Source of the DNA: an uncultured Methylocystaceae bacterium
GTDB taxonomy: Bacteria > Pseudomonadota > Alphaproteobacteria > Rhizobiales > Beijerinckiaceae
Reading direction: 5' to 3'
DNA length: 64,000 bases
Assembly: GCA_903870245.1 (NCBI GenBank)
Contig: CAIQCB010000059.1
Span: 27,146-91,145 of the forward strand
Every line of letters starts with the position of its first letter. Position 1 is the first letter of the stretch. The translations under genes and the position numbers were made by a program. Under the pieces are notes generated by a model. It saw only the letters and a program-made list of their open reading frames with translations. It was not told where the DNA came from and searched no databases. Below, in pieces: positions 48,178-57,686 of the stretch.

Positions 48178-48324
48178 ATGCGTAAGACAACTGTATCGGG
48201 GATCGTCGCGATTGCTCTGGCCGTCGGCCTTGCCGGCGCTGCTTTATTATTCAAAACGACGCCCGCCAGCTCCGAGGATTTTTGCTTCGGGTATGCCGTG
48301 TGCGATCAGGCGCCGTCGCGCTGA
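48178..48324 (+). CDS. Small single-span membrane peptide (48 aa)
   Basis: 48 residues with one hydrophobic segment (VSGIVAIALAVGLAGAALLF) near the N-terminus and a short tail with two cysteines (DFCFGYAVCD). ATG at 48178 is preceded by AAGGGAG at good spacing. The 3' end overlaps the convergent membrane-protein gene by 19 bp. No family recognised; the ribosome-binding site and composition make it a likely real gene. Confidence 0.55.
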   Translation: MRKTTVSGIVAIALAVGLAGAALLFKTTPASSEDFCFGYAVCDQAPSR

Positions 48325-48905
48325 TCGCTTTTTTCCACGACCCGCGCCGACCAGGCGCGCAGTCTGGATAGCCGACGCCCAAGACCTAACTGTCCTGACT
48401 GCAAGATCATGCTCGTGAGAGGCGCGAGACGTTCTCGCAGTCGGGCGGCGACCTCGACGACGCGTCGGCGCAGCGGTGAAATGAGTTCGTGCGACCAGGC
48501 GCCGATGGCGAGCATCAGCGAATAGAAACGACAGAACCATTTCATTTGCAAAAGTTTCTCTCGACATATGTCGAAAAGAACCGCCGTCACGCCCAGCGCC
48601 AGGGTCTTCGCGGCGAAGATTGCGACAAACCCGCTCACAAAATATCCCTTGGCGAGCAGGCCGAACGCAATCAGCTTGAAGGGAAAAATCAGCGCTCCCG
48701 GAACGCCGAACAGAACGAGCGTCATGGGCGGCGAGAGTTTACCAACAACTCCGCGTAACCACGGATCGAAGCGCTCCAGACCAAGTCGCCGTCCCAGCGC
48801 ATGCAAACCGTCGCGCACATGATCCCAGAGCCAGCTTTCGATCAGAAAGACGACCGCAAGAGTCAGCCAAAATACGCGGATAAAGCTTTGTTTCAGGCGG
48901 TCCAT
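48306..48905 (-). CDS. Hypothetical inner-membrane protein
   Basis: 199 residues with about three hydrophobic segments (FIRVFWLTLAVVFLIESWLW, PMTLVLFGVPGALIFPFKLIAFGL, GYFVSGFVAIFAAKTLALG) and an Arg-rich C-terminal cytoplasmic tail. I do not recognise the family. Start ATG at 48905; a GTG at 48923 is possible. The META-domain gene lies upstream on the same strand, 30 bp away. Confidence 0.75.
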   Translation of the reverse strand: MDRLKQSFIRVFWLTLAVVFLIESWLWDHVRDGLHALGRRLGLERFDPWLRGVVGKLSPPMTLVLFGVPGALIFPFKLIAFGLLAKGYFVSGFVAIFAAKTLALGVTAVLFDICREKLLQMKWFCRFYSLMLAIGAWSHELISPLRRRVVEVAARLRERLAPLTSMILQSGQLGLGRRLSRLRAWSARVVEKSDQRDGA

Positions 48906-48935
48906 GGCGGATGCTCGGCTCACGAGGGCGCGCCG

Positions 48936-49367
48936 TTAACGCGCATGGGTTCTGGTCGCGGTCACTGTGACGCCGCTGTCCGCAGCGAGGGTCAGGTTTT
49001 CGTCCGAGAGGCTCCACTCCGCGCCGCCGCCCAGCATCTCCATAAGGCGTTGCTCGGCGGACATGATCTCTTCGCCGCAGAACATCCGCGTCGTCGCCCC
49101 GGGTGAAAATATGATCCGATTTCCTTCGATGCGATATCCGGCATGATACCGGTTACATGGCGCTTGCCCGGAAAGCCGGCCTCCTGGCGCAAAATCCATC
49201 GTGACGCCGGTCCTGCCCGGCGGCGGCGCGCCATCGAGGGTAACCACGCGCCATGCGCCGGTCAGGCCTGGCAATGGGCCTGCCGGGCCTGCCGGGGCCG
49301 CTCTTGAATGAGCCGTCCCGGCGGCCGCCAGGACGAGGCCGACAAATAGAATGGCTAACAGCCGCAT
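48936..49367 (-). CDS. Secreted META-domain (HslJ-like) protein
   Basis: 143 residues. Signal peptide (1-22, HSRA) and a META domain: LTGAWRVVTLDG, GRLSGQAPCNRYHAGYRIEGN, TTRMFCGEEIMSAEQRLM. The paired cysteines (PCN ... FCG) are usual for this fold. Related HslJ proteins are linked to stress or motility; the role here is unknown. It may be co-transcribed with the downstream membrane protein. Confidence 0.85.
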   Translation of the reverse strand: MRLLAILFVGLVLAAAGTAHSRAAPAGPAGPLPGLTGAWRVVTLDGAPPPGRTGVTMDFAPGGRLSGQAPCNRYHAGYRIEGNRIIFSPGATTRMFCGEEIMSAEQRLMEMLGGGAEWSLSDENLTLAADSGVTVTATRTHAR

Positions 49368-49439
49368 GGGTGATTACTCCCGATCATAATGAGATGTGGG
49401 AGCCGAGGATGCGAGAGTCCATCCCCCGCCTCGATCTGT

Positions 49440-50852
49440 TCAGATGTGAATCGATCTTTTGGCGACGCCCAGAGCCGCCTCGCGCACCGACTCCGAGAGG
49501 GTCGGATGTGCGTGGCAAATTCGCGCCAGGTCCTCGGCCGATCCCGAGAACTCCATCAGCACGGCGGCCTCGGCGATCAGTTCGCCAGCTCCGGCGCCCA
49601 GAATGTGCACGCCAAGGACCCGGTCGCTGACGGCGTCGGCGATGATTTTCACGAAGCCGTCGGTCTGGCGCATCGATCGGGCGCGACCATTGGCGGAGAA
49701 GGGAAATTTGCCGATAGCAATGTCCAGGCCCTTTGACTTCGCCTCCTCTTCAGTGAGGCCGAGGCTCGCGACCTCCGGCTCCGTATAAACCACGCCCGGA
49801 ATGACTCCGTAATTGACGTGGCCAGCCTGTCCAGCGAGGATTTCGGCGACGGCGATCCCCTCATCCTCCGCCTTGTGGGCAAGCATCGGTCCGCGAACGA
49901 CGTCGCCAATGGCGTAAATGCCGGGCACTGTAGTTGCGAAATGCGCGTCGATAACGATCCGGCCCCGCTCAAGCGCCACGCCAGCCGCCTCCAGCCCCAA
50001 TCCCTGAGTATAGGGAATGCGACCGGTTGCGATCAGCACGGCGTCGGCGTTGATGGTCTCGGGAGCCGTATCGTCTACAGCGGAAAAAGCCACGATCGCC
50101 CCGTCGCCTGCGCGCGTCACGCCGGTGACTTTTTTCGAAAGCCTGAAAACGAAGCCCTGCTTTTCGAGCACTTTCTGGAAACGGGTCGCGATTTCGAGGT
50201 CGAAGCCGGGAAGAATCCGATCGAGATATTCAATCACCGTCACTTTCGCGCCAAGCCGGCTCCAGACCGATCCCATTTCGAGACCGATCACCCCGCCGCC
50301 AACAATAGCCAGATGCTGCGGCGCCTTTTCGAGCGACAATGCGCCGGTTGAGGACACGACGACTTTTTCGTCGACAATAATCTCGACCCCGGAGGCGTCG
50401 CGCAAGGGGGCGACGGCCGAGCCGGTGGCGATAACAATAGCCTTTGTCTCAAGGGTTTGCGTAACGCCATCGTCTCCCGCCACCTCGACTCGCCCGGCGC
50501 CGGCGATGCGGCCCAGACCGCGATAGGAGTCGATCTTGTTCTTTTTGAACAAAAAGGCCACGCCATTGACGTTGGCGGCGACCGTGTCGGCCTTGTGTTT
50601 CATCATCGCCGCGAGATCAAGACGCGGCGCATCGACGACTATTCCCAGCGGCGCGAGGTCGTGGGAGACTTCCGAAAATTTATGCGAGGCGTAAAGGAGC
50701 GCCTTCGATGGAATGCAGCCGACGTTCAGACAGGTTCCGCCGAAAGTCGCCTCTTTTTCGACGACAGCGGTTCTCAGGCCCAGTTGCGCGGCGCGAATGG
50801 CGCAGACGTAACCGCCCGGCCCGGCCCCGATTACCACGAGATCATAACTCAT
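49440..50852 (-). CDS. lpdA: Dihydrolipoyl dehydrogenase
   Basis: 470 residues. FAD motif VIGAGPGGYVCA, redox cysteines C41 and C46 (GGTCLNVGCIPSK), NAD motif IVGGGVIGLEMGSVW, and HAHPTLSE with the catalytic His near the C-terminus. It is the E3 component of pyruvate, 2-oxoglutarate or branched-chain dehydrogenase complexes, but no E1/E2 genes lie beside it. The start is ATG at 50852. Confidence 0.95.
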   Translation of the reverse strand: MSYDLVVIGAGPGGYVCAIRAAQLGLRTAVVEKEATFGGTCLNVGCIPSKALLYASHKFSEVSHDLAPLGIVVDAPRLDLAAMMKHKADTVAANVNGVAFLFKKNKIDSYRGLGRIAGAGRVEVAGDDGVTQTLETKAIVIATGSAVAPLRDASGVEIIVDEKVVVSSTGALSLEKAPQHLAIVGGGVIGLEMGSVWSRLGAKVTVIEYLDRILPGFDLEIATRFQKVLEKQGFVFRLSKKVTGVTRAGDGAIVAFSAVDDTAPETINADAVLIATGRIPYTQGLGLEAAGVALERGRIVIDAHFATTVPGIYAIGDVVRGPMLAHKAEDEGIAVAEILAGQAGHVNYGVIPGVVYTEPEVASLGLTEEEAKSKGLDIAIGKFPFSANGRARSMRQTDGFVKIIADAVSDRVLGVHILGAGAGELIAEAAVLMEFSGSAEDLARICHAHPTLSESVREAALGVAKRSIHI

Positions 50853-50882
50853 ATACGCCGCCTTGCAGGAAACGCGCCGAAA

Positions 50883-51311
50883 TCAGTTCGCCGCCCAAAC
50901 AAAAATCAGGATCGCCGCAAATCCGATAGCTGTTTGCCCGAGTTCGAGCAGGCCCCACAGTCGGATCGCCTCGCGCGCCTCATGCGCCGCCTCGGCTCCG
51001 ATCAGCCCGAGGATGCGGTCATTGAGCGGAACAATTGCGAGATAGGTGTAGGGCAGGCTTCCAAGCGCCACCAGGGCGCCAAACAACCAGCGAATGTCGT
51101 TGAGTTCGTGGTAGGCGATGAAGCCAAACACGCCAGCGGCGATGGCGAGTCCCGCCAGCAGAATGAAGCCGCGATGGTCGGAGGGCTCCCATTCCTTGAT
51201 CAGCGAGTCATCGCTGAGTTTCATGCGGGAGGGTTGCTCAACGTAATTCAGATACAGGGACGCGCCGGCAAAAGCCCCGGCGGCGGCGAGGGCGAGAGAA
51301 CCAAAAATCAT
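50883..51311 (-). CDS. DUF1772 (anthrone-oxygenase-like) membrane protein
   Basis: 142 residues with four hydrophobic segments. The EQPSRMKLSDDSLIKEWEPSDHRG block fits the DUF1772 family, some members of which resemble anthrone oxygenases. No biosynthetic partners are near, so function is unknown. It lies 30 bp upstream of lpdA on the same strand and may be co-transcribed. Confidence 0.75.
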   Translation of the reverse strand: MIFGSLALAAAGAFAGASLYLNYVEQPSRMKLSDDSLIKEWEPSDHRGFILLAGLAIAAGVFGFIAYHELNDIRWLFGALVALGSLPYTYLAIVPLNDRILGLIGAEAAHEAREAIRLWGLLELGQTAIGFAAILIFVWAAN

Positions 51312-51347
51312 TCGTTTATTCCTTAAGGCGTTATGTGTTGCCCCGGA

Positions 51348-52412
51348 TCAGGCAGACTCGATGGCTTCCTCGTCGCAAACGACACGGGCGCTGTCTTCGG
51401 CCTCCGATGCGACATCGATTTTCAATGAGCGGACTGCGGTCGTTTCCGCGGCCTGATCGGTGAAATGATCGAAGAACATCTTCATCGTGCGGTCGATGCC
51501 ATGCGGATTAATTCGACGAGTGTCGTCCCGGTAAAAGCGCGCCGCGTTTGGCGAGACGTTAACGAGATCGTAGGACGGCAGATAGGCGATATTGGGACGC
51601 GCCCGAACGACTTCGTCGGCGGCGGCGCGCAGGATCGATTTCACCGCCATGTTCGAAACGATGACGTGGCGATCCTCGTAGGTCGCGATAATCCCGACGG
51701 GCGACACGCTGAGGATTATGCGCACGCGAGGGTTCACTTCGCGAATTCGGTCCACGGCCGCGAGAAAGTCGCGGACCACCTCGCTGACGGTCATATTGTA
51801 GAACTCGTAGATATTTTCATCCCACTCTCCGCCGGCGACGCCCGGCGCGAGTTGAAGGATGGCGCCGTCCGACTTGTGTCGCCATGTTTCCGTGTGGCCG
51901 AAAGTGAAGATGAAAACGTCCATCGTCTCGATCATATTGCGCACGGCGGCGAGATGTTTCTCGCGATCGGCGCGCATATCATCGATCGTCGCATAGGCAT
52001 CCGGCTCGATCCGTGGACGGAATGGATCGACAATGCGTCCGTCTTCGGGGCGCGTCCAGTAATCGAGTTGCGGTTTAAAGCGGCCATAGGCGCGCTCGAT
52101 CAATTGCAGAAACTGGGCGGTCGTGTAGAGATTGCCGTAGCGGCAGGAATACATCTCGTAGTTGCGTCGTTCCGCTTCCGCCGAAGACATGCCGGCTGGC
52201 GGACGTTCGGCGAGATAATAGGTGAAGCCGCTTGATTGCAGGCGATGGGCGATTTCCTGAGCAAAGCAACTTCCCGCCGTGGCGACGCGATCATGCCGCG
52301 CAATCTTGAATGGCGTCGTCACGATGGGATCGATCGCGTAGGGTGGTAGCGAAGCCACCGCCTTGCGCCAGAAGCGATGGTCGGGTAGGGAGCTATAGGG
52401 ATTTTCGGCCAT
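51348..52412 (-). CDS. GSCFA-domain protein (putative surface-glycan enzyme)
   Basis: 354 residues. AGSCFAQEIAHRL near residue 50 is the family-naming GSCFA motif; FTFGHTETW and RVRIILSVSPVG are further SGNH-hydrolase-like blocks. GSCFA proteins occur in polysaccharide gene groups and may act as acylesterases. I placed the start at ATG 52412 (MAENPYSSLPDHRFW); the upstream extension is unlike the family. It is divergent from a WcbI gene. Confidence 0.85.
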   Translation of the reverse strand: MAENPYSSLPDHRFWRKAVASLPPYAIDPIVTTPFKIARHDRVATAGSCFAQEIAHRLQSSGFTYYLAERPPAGMSSAEAERRNYEMYSCRYGNLYTTAQFLQLIERAYGRFKPQLDYWTRPEDGRIVDPFRPRIEPDAYATIDDMRADREKHLAAVRNMIETMDVFIFTFGHTETWRHKSDGAILQLAPGVAGGEWDENIYEFYNMTVSEVVRDFLAAVDRIREVNPRVRIILSVSPVGIIATYEDRHVIVSNMAVKSILRAAADEVVRARPNIAYLPSYDLVNVSPNAARFYRDDTRRINPHGIDRTMKMFFDHFTDQAAETTAVRSLKIDVASEAEDSARVVCDEEAIESA

Positions 52413-52576
52413 TGGCCTTGTCCTCGTCGATGATGACCGATCGGATCCGCCGTCGTCATCGCCCGGCTGAGTGGGACGATGCGTCGTCGCCGGAACATAG
52501 ACGGGGCGTCGCCGCTTGTCACCCGTCGCCAACGGCGTTTCGCGCCGCCGACAGAACGACTCCGGTGAAACTCCGC

Positions 52577-53629
52577 ATGTTTTTTTCCCAGATTGACCGA
52601 CAGATTGAGAAATCCTGGCGCCAATATTTGGTGGAGCCGCGTCTGGCTAAAATTACCGGACGGCGGTTGCGCAACACCGGGCCTCGCATCGCCGTAATCG
52701 GCAATTGCCAGAGCTTTGGCGTCGCCTACGCGATGAAGCTCATGGACCCCTCTGCGTCAGTTGATCATTTTTCCGTCATCGGGCGCTCCCGCGCCAATAT
52801 GTCGCTCTTCGTCAAGACGATGGAGACATATGACTATGTCTTCACCCATGATTTTACCGAGGGTCATCTCTCCGGCGGCGGCTCGGATGAAATGCTTCGG
52901 CGATTGCCCCGCGCCGTGTTGTTCCCCGCCATCGGCTTCGCCGCCTTTCATCCGGACATGGTGCTTATTCACGATCTCTCGCGACATCATGGCTTCGTAT
53001 TTGGCCCGATCGGTCCCTATCACTCGGCGCTGGGGCTATTCGCCTGGCGCAAGGGATTGTCTGTCGAAGAGGCGAACGCGCTCTTCAATGAAAACGTTTT
53101 TCGAGTGGTTGGTTATTTTGATGTCTGGAACGATGCCGCGCGCGAACTGGTCGAGGGTTTGCAGACGGTTTATGGCTTCGATTTCTCAACCGATCTTCTA
53201 AACTGGTCGCGGCGGGGCGTCTTCATGTACAGCAACGTCCATCCGATGAATTTCGTTTTGCACGATGTCGCGAAACATCTATGGCGGCGGGTGGGGCTAA
53301 CCGTGCGGGAAGAAAACTTGCAATTGTATGGCATCGACGATCTTGGCCGCGCTGAGGTGTTTCCCGTCTACCCGCCGATTGCGAAGATGTTCGGCGTGAA
53401 GGGCAGCTATCTGTTTAAACTGGCTAATCATCACCTCAATTATACGGTGGGCGATTTCCTCAATCTGCCGCAATTTCTGAGCGCCTGTTACAAAACATAC
53501 GCCGCCAGTCCGGCGGACAAACTGTCTTGCCCGCGGGTCGACGCCTGGCTCGCTGACGCCGGCGTCAGCGATCTATTGACGAATATGGCCAAAGACAATC
53601 TGCGCGCCGGTTTGACGCCAACGCTTTGA
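52577..53629 (+). CDS. WcbI-domain polysaccharide biosynthesis protein
   Basis: 350 residues. IAVIGNCQSFGVAYAM is the hallmark opening of the WcbI fold, followed by DYVFTHDFTEGH, PAIGFAAFHPDMV and YSNVHPMNFVLHDVAKHLW. WcbI is required for capsule formation in Burkholderia and may act as an acetyl or other acyl transferase or esterase. Start is uncertain: ATG 52577, with GTG at 52565 just upstream; neither has a strong ribosome-binding site. Convergent with the methyltransferase gene, 25 bp away. Confidence 0.83.
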   Translation: MFFSQIDRQIEKSWRQYLVEPRLAKITGRRLRNTGPRIAVIGNCQSFGVAYAMKLMDPSASVDHFSVIGRSRANMSLFVKTMETYDYVFTHDFTEGHLSGGGSDEMLRRLPRAVLFPAIGFAAFHPDMVLIHDLSRHHGFVFGPIGPYHSALGLFAWRKGLSVEEANALFNENVFRVVGYFDVWNDAARELVEGLQTVYGFDFSTDLLNWSRRGVFMYSNVHPMNFVLHDVAKHLWRRVGLTVREENLQLYGIDDLGRAEVFPVYPPIAKMFGVKGSYLFKLANHHLNYTVGDFLNLPQFLSACYKTYAASPADKLSCPRVDAWLADAGVSDLLTNMAKDNLRAGLTPTL

Positions 53630-53654
53630 TCCGCCGCCCGCTGCGTCGTCCCGT

Positions 53655-54494
53655 TTATTTCCAGCGCGTGTCGAAACGGGCGAGATTGAACGGCGGCTTG
53701 TAGGGGTGAAGCGGATTTTCGCCCGAGAAGGGTTTGACGACTGTGAGGATGCGGTCGCGGTGTCGTAGCGGGGAAAATTCTGCCGGCTCGCGGTCGCCGA
53801 TCGGACCGAAGGCGTGCCTGGGATCAATGTTGATCGAGAAGCCTGGACGCGGGCTCATCCAGCTTTGCGAAACGACATCCATATAGGCTGTCTTCAGCAT
53901 ATGGTTGAGGCCCCACTGCGTCGGAACGAAACAGGATTTGGACGAATCCGACATATCCCAATAATAGGTGTCGGGGCGTAATTCGAGCGTTCCGTCGCCC
54001 TCGAAAATCGCAATTGAGTTCTCGTGCAACAAATGGCGCACCTCCGCGAAGCCAGCGAAGGGATCGACCAGGTGGTAATAGACGCCGAGACAGATCACAA
54101 TGTCGAAGGTCTCGTTCAGCTTCGAGGCTTCGTAGATCGAAACGTTTTGATTGACCTCGACGCTGGATTTTAGCAGTTGCTGCGCCAGTCTCAGGCCCGC
54201 GCCGCTCGCCCAGTTCTGCGAGACGTCGTCGGTCGCCAGCACGCGTTTGGCGCCGCGTCGTTCAGCGTAAAAGCTCCAGTAACCGTCCCAGCAGCCAATT
54301 TCCAGGACGGTTTTTCCGGCAAAGTCGATCTTGTCGAGTTGGCCTTCAATGAAACGCCAGATTCTGCGGTGGTCTTCGGCCTGCGAGACGCTGGTTGCGC
54401 GTAAACCGTCGCCGAAGTCGAACTCATGATACCAGGTGATAGCGTCGATTTCTTTTTGCAGCGCCTCACGGGTGGCCGCGTCCAGCGTGGTCAT
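53655..54494 (-). CDS. SAM-dependent methyltransferase
   Basis: 279 residues. SAM motif VLEIGCWDGYWSFYA, motif II LATDD and FDIVICLGVYYHLVDP are class I methyltransferase blocks; the arrangement resembles the DUF1698/CmoB-like group. Start ATG at 54494, preceded by CAGGGAAA. Given the neighbouring GSCFA and WcbI genes it could modify a surface glycan, but a small-molecule or tRNA role is equally possible. Confidence 0.8.
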   Translation of the reverse strand: MTTLDAATREALQKEIDAITWYHEFDFGDGLRATSVSQAEDHRRIWRFIEGQLDKIDFAGKTVLEIGCWDGYWSFYAERRGAKRVLATDDVSQNWASGAGLRLAQQLLKSSVEVNQNVSIYEASKLNETFDIVICLGVYYHLVDPFAGFAEVRHLLHENSIAIFEGDGTLELRPDTYYWDMSDSSKSCFVPTQWGLNHMLKTAYMDVVSQSWMSPRPGFSINIDPRHAFGPIGDREPAEFSPLRHRDRILTVVKPFSGENPLHPYKPPFNLARFDTRWK

Positions 54495-54685
54495 GAAGAA
54501 TTTCCCTGATAGGCTGCGCCCGAAGCAGACGGGGCAGCGCAATGGCGTCACCGGAGAGATGACGATGCGGCATGCGTTTCGAGCGCATCGGCCGCGTGAA
54601 CGATCCTTGCGATTTTGCCTGTAATCCACGGCAGGCGCAAGACGCCGGACCTGGCCTCATGAAGCGGCCGGCGCCCCCCGGGGGG

Positions 54686-55948
54686 TCAGGCGGGCGCGGA
54701 CTCCATTTCCTGCGTGAAAGCGTGGATGCGGGGCGCGATGTGCTGCCGGAAACGGGAGCCGTTGAACACTCCGTAATGGCCTACGTCCAGTTGCAAGTGA
54801 TGGCGCTTGCGGGACTCAGGAATGTTGGCGCACAGCGTCAGCGCCGCCTCGGTCTGGCCGACGCCGGAAATATCGTCTTTCTCTCCCTCGACAGCCAACA
54901 GGGCCGTTTGGCGGATCGCCTTGAGGTCGACCAGCCTGTCGCGGTGACGTAGCAGACCGAGCGGCACCTCGTGACGTATGAAAACGCTCTCGACGGTCTG
55001 TAAGTAGAATTCGGCGGTCATGTCCATCACGGCGAGATATTCGTCGTAGAAATCGCGATGTTTTTCCGCTGAGTCGCCGTCCCCCTCGATAAGGTGATTG
55101 AACATGTCGAGATGCGCCGAGACATGACGTTCAAAATTCATCGCCATAAAGCCGGACAGCTGCAAAAAGCCCGGATAAACCTGCCGGCCCATCGCGAGAT
55201 TCGGGAACGGCACAGTATGAATGCAATGACGCTTGAACCACTCGATGCCGCGCTGCTCGGCCAATTTATTCACCTGCGTCGGATTGACCCGCGTATCGAT
55301 CGGCCCGCCCATCAAAATCATAGATTCCGGCGCGTGCGGGCTGTTTTCCGCATTCTGCAGGGCGATAGCGCAGATCAGCGGCACAGAGGCCTGACAGACC
55401 CCGAGCGTATGAAGGGGAACGCCGTCATTGTCTTTAGACAGGCAGCTCATCATCTCAGTGAGATAATCAATGTAGTCGTCGAGATCGAAGCTCCCTTCGG
55501 TGAGGGGCACGTCGCGCGCATCCCTCCAGTCGGTGATGTAGACGTCATAACGCGGCAGGAAGGCTTCCACCGTGCCGCGTAACAGGGTCGCGTAGTGACC
55601 CGACATGGGCGCGACAATCAAAAGTTTGGATTGTTTCGGCGCCGCGCCCGGGAACATGCGGTTGAAGTGCAGCAGCCCGCAAAATGGTTTTTGCCAGATC
55701 GTCTCCTCGACGATCTCGACTGTTTCGCCATCGATGACCGTCGTGTCGAGGCCAAACATCGGCTTTCCATAACGGCGGGTCATCCGCTCGAACAATTCTC
55801 CGGCGGCGGCGATGTTGCGACCCATCAGGGTGTGATGCAACGGATTGAGGGGATGTTTGACCGCATGAAGCATGGCGTCGGTGACGGCGCGCGCTGGCGC
55901 GAAGGCCATGTGCATGAATTCGTAAAACTGGTAGGAAAGTCGATCCAT
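54686..55948 (-). CDS. phaZ: Intracellular polyhydroxybutyrate depolymerase
   Basis: 420 residues. A lipase-like box with cysteine nucleophile (C185 in LGVCQAS), APMSGHYATLLRGTVE, DVYITDWRDARDVP and the C-terminal LDVGHYGVFNG (catalytic His) identify the intracellular PHB depolymerase family. It mobilises stored PHB granules. Start ATG at 55948, with GGAGAAAA upstream; the extra N-terminal frame is not family-like. It is a single-gene unit. Confidence 0.9.
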   Translation of the reverse strand: MDRLSYQFYEFMHMAFAPARAVTDAMLHAVKHPLNPLHHTLMGRNIAAAGELFERMTRRYGKPMFGLDTTVIDGETVEIVEETIWQKPFCGLLHFNRMFPGAAPKQSKLLIVAPMSGHYATLLRGTVEAFLPRYDVYITDWRDARDVPLTEGSFDLDDYIDYLTEMMSCLSKDNDGVPLHTLGVCQASVPLICAIALQNAENSPHAPESMILMGGPIDTRVNPTQVNKLAEQRGIEWFKRHCIHTVPFPNLAMGRQVYPGFLQLSGFMAMNFERHVSAHLDMFNHLIEGDGDSAEKHRDFYDEYLAVMDMTAEFYLQTVESVFIRHEVPLGLLRHRDRLVDLKAIRQTALLAVEGEKDDISGVGQTEAALTLCANIPESRKRHHLQLDVGHYGVFNGSRFRQHIAPRIHAFTQEMESAPA

Positions 55949-56049
55949 AACGACGTTTTCTCCGTCTGGCGTCAGAGGGTGACGCCATATGCTGCAACGC
56001 ACAATCCGACACTCAACCTAGCCATAAACCGGCGAGAATGAAAGTCTTA

Positions 56050-57006
56050 TCAAAACCCCGCCATCACTCCGAGGGCGAGAGTCGCGCATAGGCCGAGGTT
56101 CGCCCGACGATACAGGGCGAGCGCGCGGTCGATGTCGGCGGCGGCGGCCGCACGACGCCCGTCGCCCAGGGTCGCGCCCGCTACTTGTTCAGACCCATAG
56201 GCGCGCGCGCCCCCGAGCTGGAGCCCCAGCGCCCCAGCCATGGCGGCTTCAGGCCAGCCGGCGTTGGGCGAAGCGTGAAGGGCGGCGTCCCGTCTCACGA
56301 TCCGGATTGCGTCGGCCGCCGAAGCGCCTTGCAGGAATGGCGCCGCGAGCGCGATGAGGCCGGCGGCGAGTCGGGCAGGCAGTAGATTAAGCGCATCGTC
56401 GAGACGCGCGGCCGCCTGTCCAAAGGCGAGATAGCGCGCAGATTTATGGCCGATCATGCTGTCGGCGGTGTTCACCGCCTTGTAAATCAGGGCGCCGGGC
56501 AGGCCAAAAAAGGCCAGAAAAAGAGCCGGCGCGACAACCCCGTCGGAGAAATTCTCGGCAAGGCTCTCGATGGCGGCGCGGGCGACCCCGGACTCGTCGA
56601 GGAGAGAAACGTCACGGCCGACGATTTGCGACACTGCCCGACGTCCCTCCTCAAGCGAGATCGTCAGGGCGCTAGCCACTTTCTCAACATGCTCATGCAG
56701 GCTGCGTTGCGCCATCAGAGAGGAAGAGAGAAGGGCCAGCAGAGCTTGCCCGCCAGTGGCAAGGCCGCATAGTTTCGCCAGCGCCCCACCTGCTATCGCC
56801 GCCGTAATAACCAGAACGCCCGTCGTCGCTGCGCCCATGAGCCGTCGGCGGTCGAAACTGTCGCTCTCATGGTTCAGACGGTCATCGAGCGCCGAAATCA
56901 GCGCGCCGAACCACACGACCGGATGACCGATCCGGCGATAAAGCGCTTCCGGATAGCCGAAGCCCCCTTCCACAACCAGCGCCGCCAGGGCGAGAGCGAA
57001 ATGCAA
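56050..57006 (-). CDS. cbiB: Adenosylcobinamide-phosphate synthase CbiB
   Basis: 318 residues, membrane protein. GYPEALYRRIGHPVVWFGALI, ENFSDGVVAPALFLAF, NTADSMIGHKSARY and HASPNAGWPEAAMAGAL are conserved CbiB/CobD blocks. It amidates adenosylcobyric acid with aminopropanol (or its phosphate) in cobalamin synthesis. The start codon is TTG at 57006, 5 bp from the stop of the PEBP gene; no ATG option sits before the conserved region. Confidence 0.93.
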   Translation of the reverse strand: MHFALALAALVVEGGFGYPEALYRRIGHPVVWFGALISALDDRLNHESDSFDRRRLMGAATTGVLVITAAIAGGALAKLCGLATGGQALLALLSSSLMAQRSLHEHVEKVASALTISLEEGRRAVSQIVGRDVSLLDESGVARAAIESLAENFSDGVVAPALFLAFFGLPGALIYKAVNTADSMIGHKSARYLAFGQAAARLDDALNLLPARLAAGLIALAAPFLQGASAADAIRIVRRDAALHASPNAGWPEAAMAGALGLQLGGARAYGSEQVAGATLGDGRRAAAAADIDRALALYRRANLGLCATLALGVMAGF

Positions 57007-57011
57007 ACCCT

Positions 57012-57569
57012 CTACCGCCCGAAGAGACCGGTAATCGAAGCGACGGCGAGCGCGTTCTGATTGATGGTGAAGCCGGCGATGGCGGTGCGACCGTGGGCGG
57101 CGTCGCCGAGCTTCTCGATCTTGAGCGCATATATGGTGAAAACATAACGGTGCGGGGCTCCCGGCGGCGGGCAGGGGCCGCCATAGGCTCTGGCGCCGAA
57201 ATCGTTTTCGAGCTGGTGTGCGCCGGCTGGCAGATGTTTGCCGGAAGCGTCGCCAGCTCCCTGCCTGAGGCCGCGCGCGTCGGGAGGAATATCGACAACG
57301 AGCCAGTGCCAGAAGCCGGCGCCGCCGGTCGGGGCGTCCGGATCATGGGCTAGTACCGCAAAGCTTTTTGTGCCTGCCGGTGGGTCGCTCCAGCGCAATT
57401 CCGGCGAGAGATTGGCTCCCGTGCAACCGAAGGAGTCATAAACATGTTTCATGTCGATTTTTTTGCCCTCGGCGATGTCCAGGCTGGTCAATTCAAAGGC
57501 GTCGGCGCTGCTTGCGTCGGCGGCGGCGAGGGCGGCGAAGGCTAGAAAAGATGAAACGCGGCGGTTCAT
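57012..57569 (-). CDS. Secreted YbhB/YbcL-type PEBP protein
   Basis: 185 residues. Signal peptide (1-24) and phosphatidylethanolamine-binding fold: SPELRWSDPPAGTKSFAVLAHDPDAPTG, FWHWLVVDIPPDARG and YGGPCPPPGAPHRYVFTIYAL. Bacterial members resemble Raf kinase inhibitor protein; function unknown. The gene is 5 bp from cbiB on the same strand, so co-transcribed, though not obviously related to cobalamin. Confidence 0.93.
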   Translation of the reverse strand: MNRRVSSFLAFAALAAADASSADAFELTSLDIAEGKKIDMKHVYDSFGCTGANLSPELRWSDPPAGTKSFAVLAHDPDAPTGGAGFWHWLVVDIPPDARGLRQGAGDASGKHLPAGAHQLENDFGARAYGGPCPPPGAPHRYVFTIYALKIEKLGDAAHGRTAIAGFTINQNALAVASITGLFGR

Positions 57570-57686
57570 GCGTCGTGCTCCTGTCGTTGCCGGCCCCTTC
57601 TACCGGATCGGGGATAGCGTGTCGCGTCCCGCAGCGTCCCGTTGAAGCCATTTCACAGCTCAACCGAGCCCATGTAAACAGGCTCC

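Noticed and set aside
57570..57686. Cobalamin riboswitch before cbiD
   Set aside because: No B12-box-like sequence was seen by eye and the stretch is only 117 bp; a covariance search would be needed to exclude it fully.
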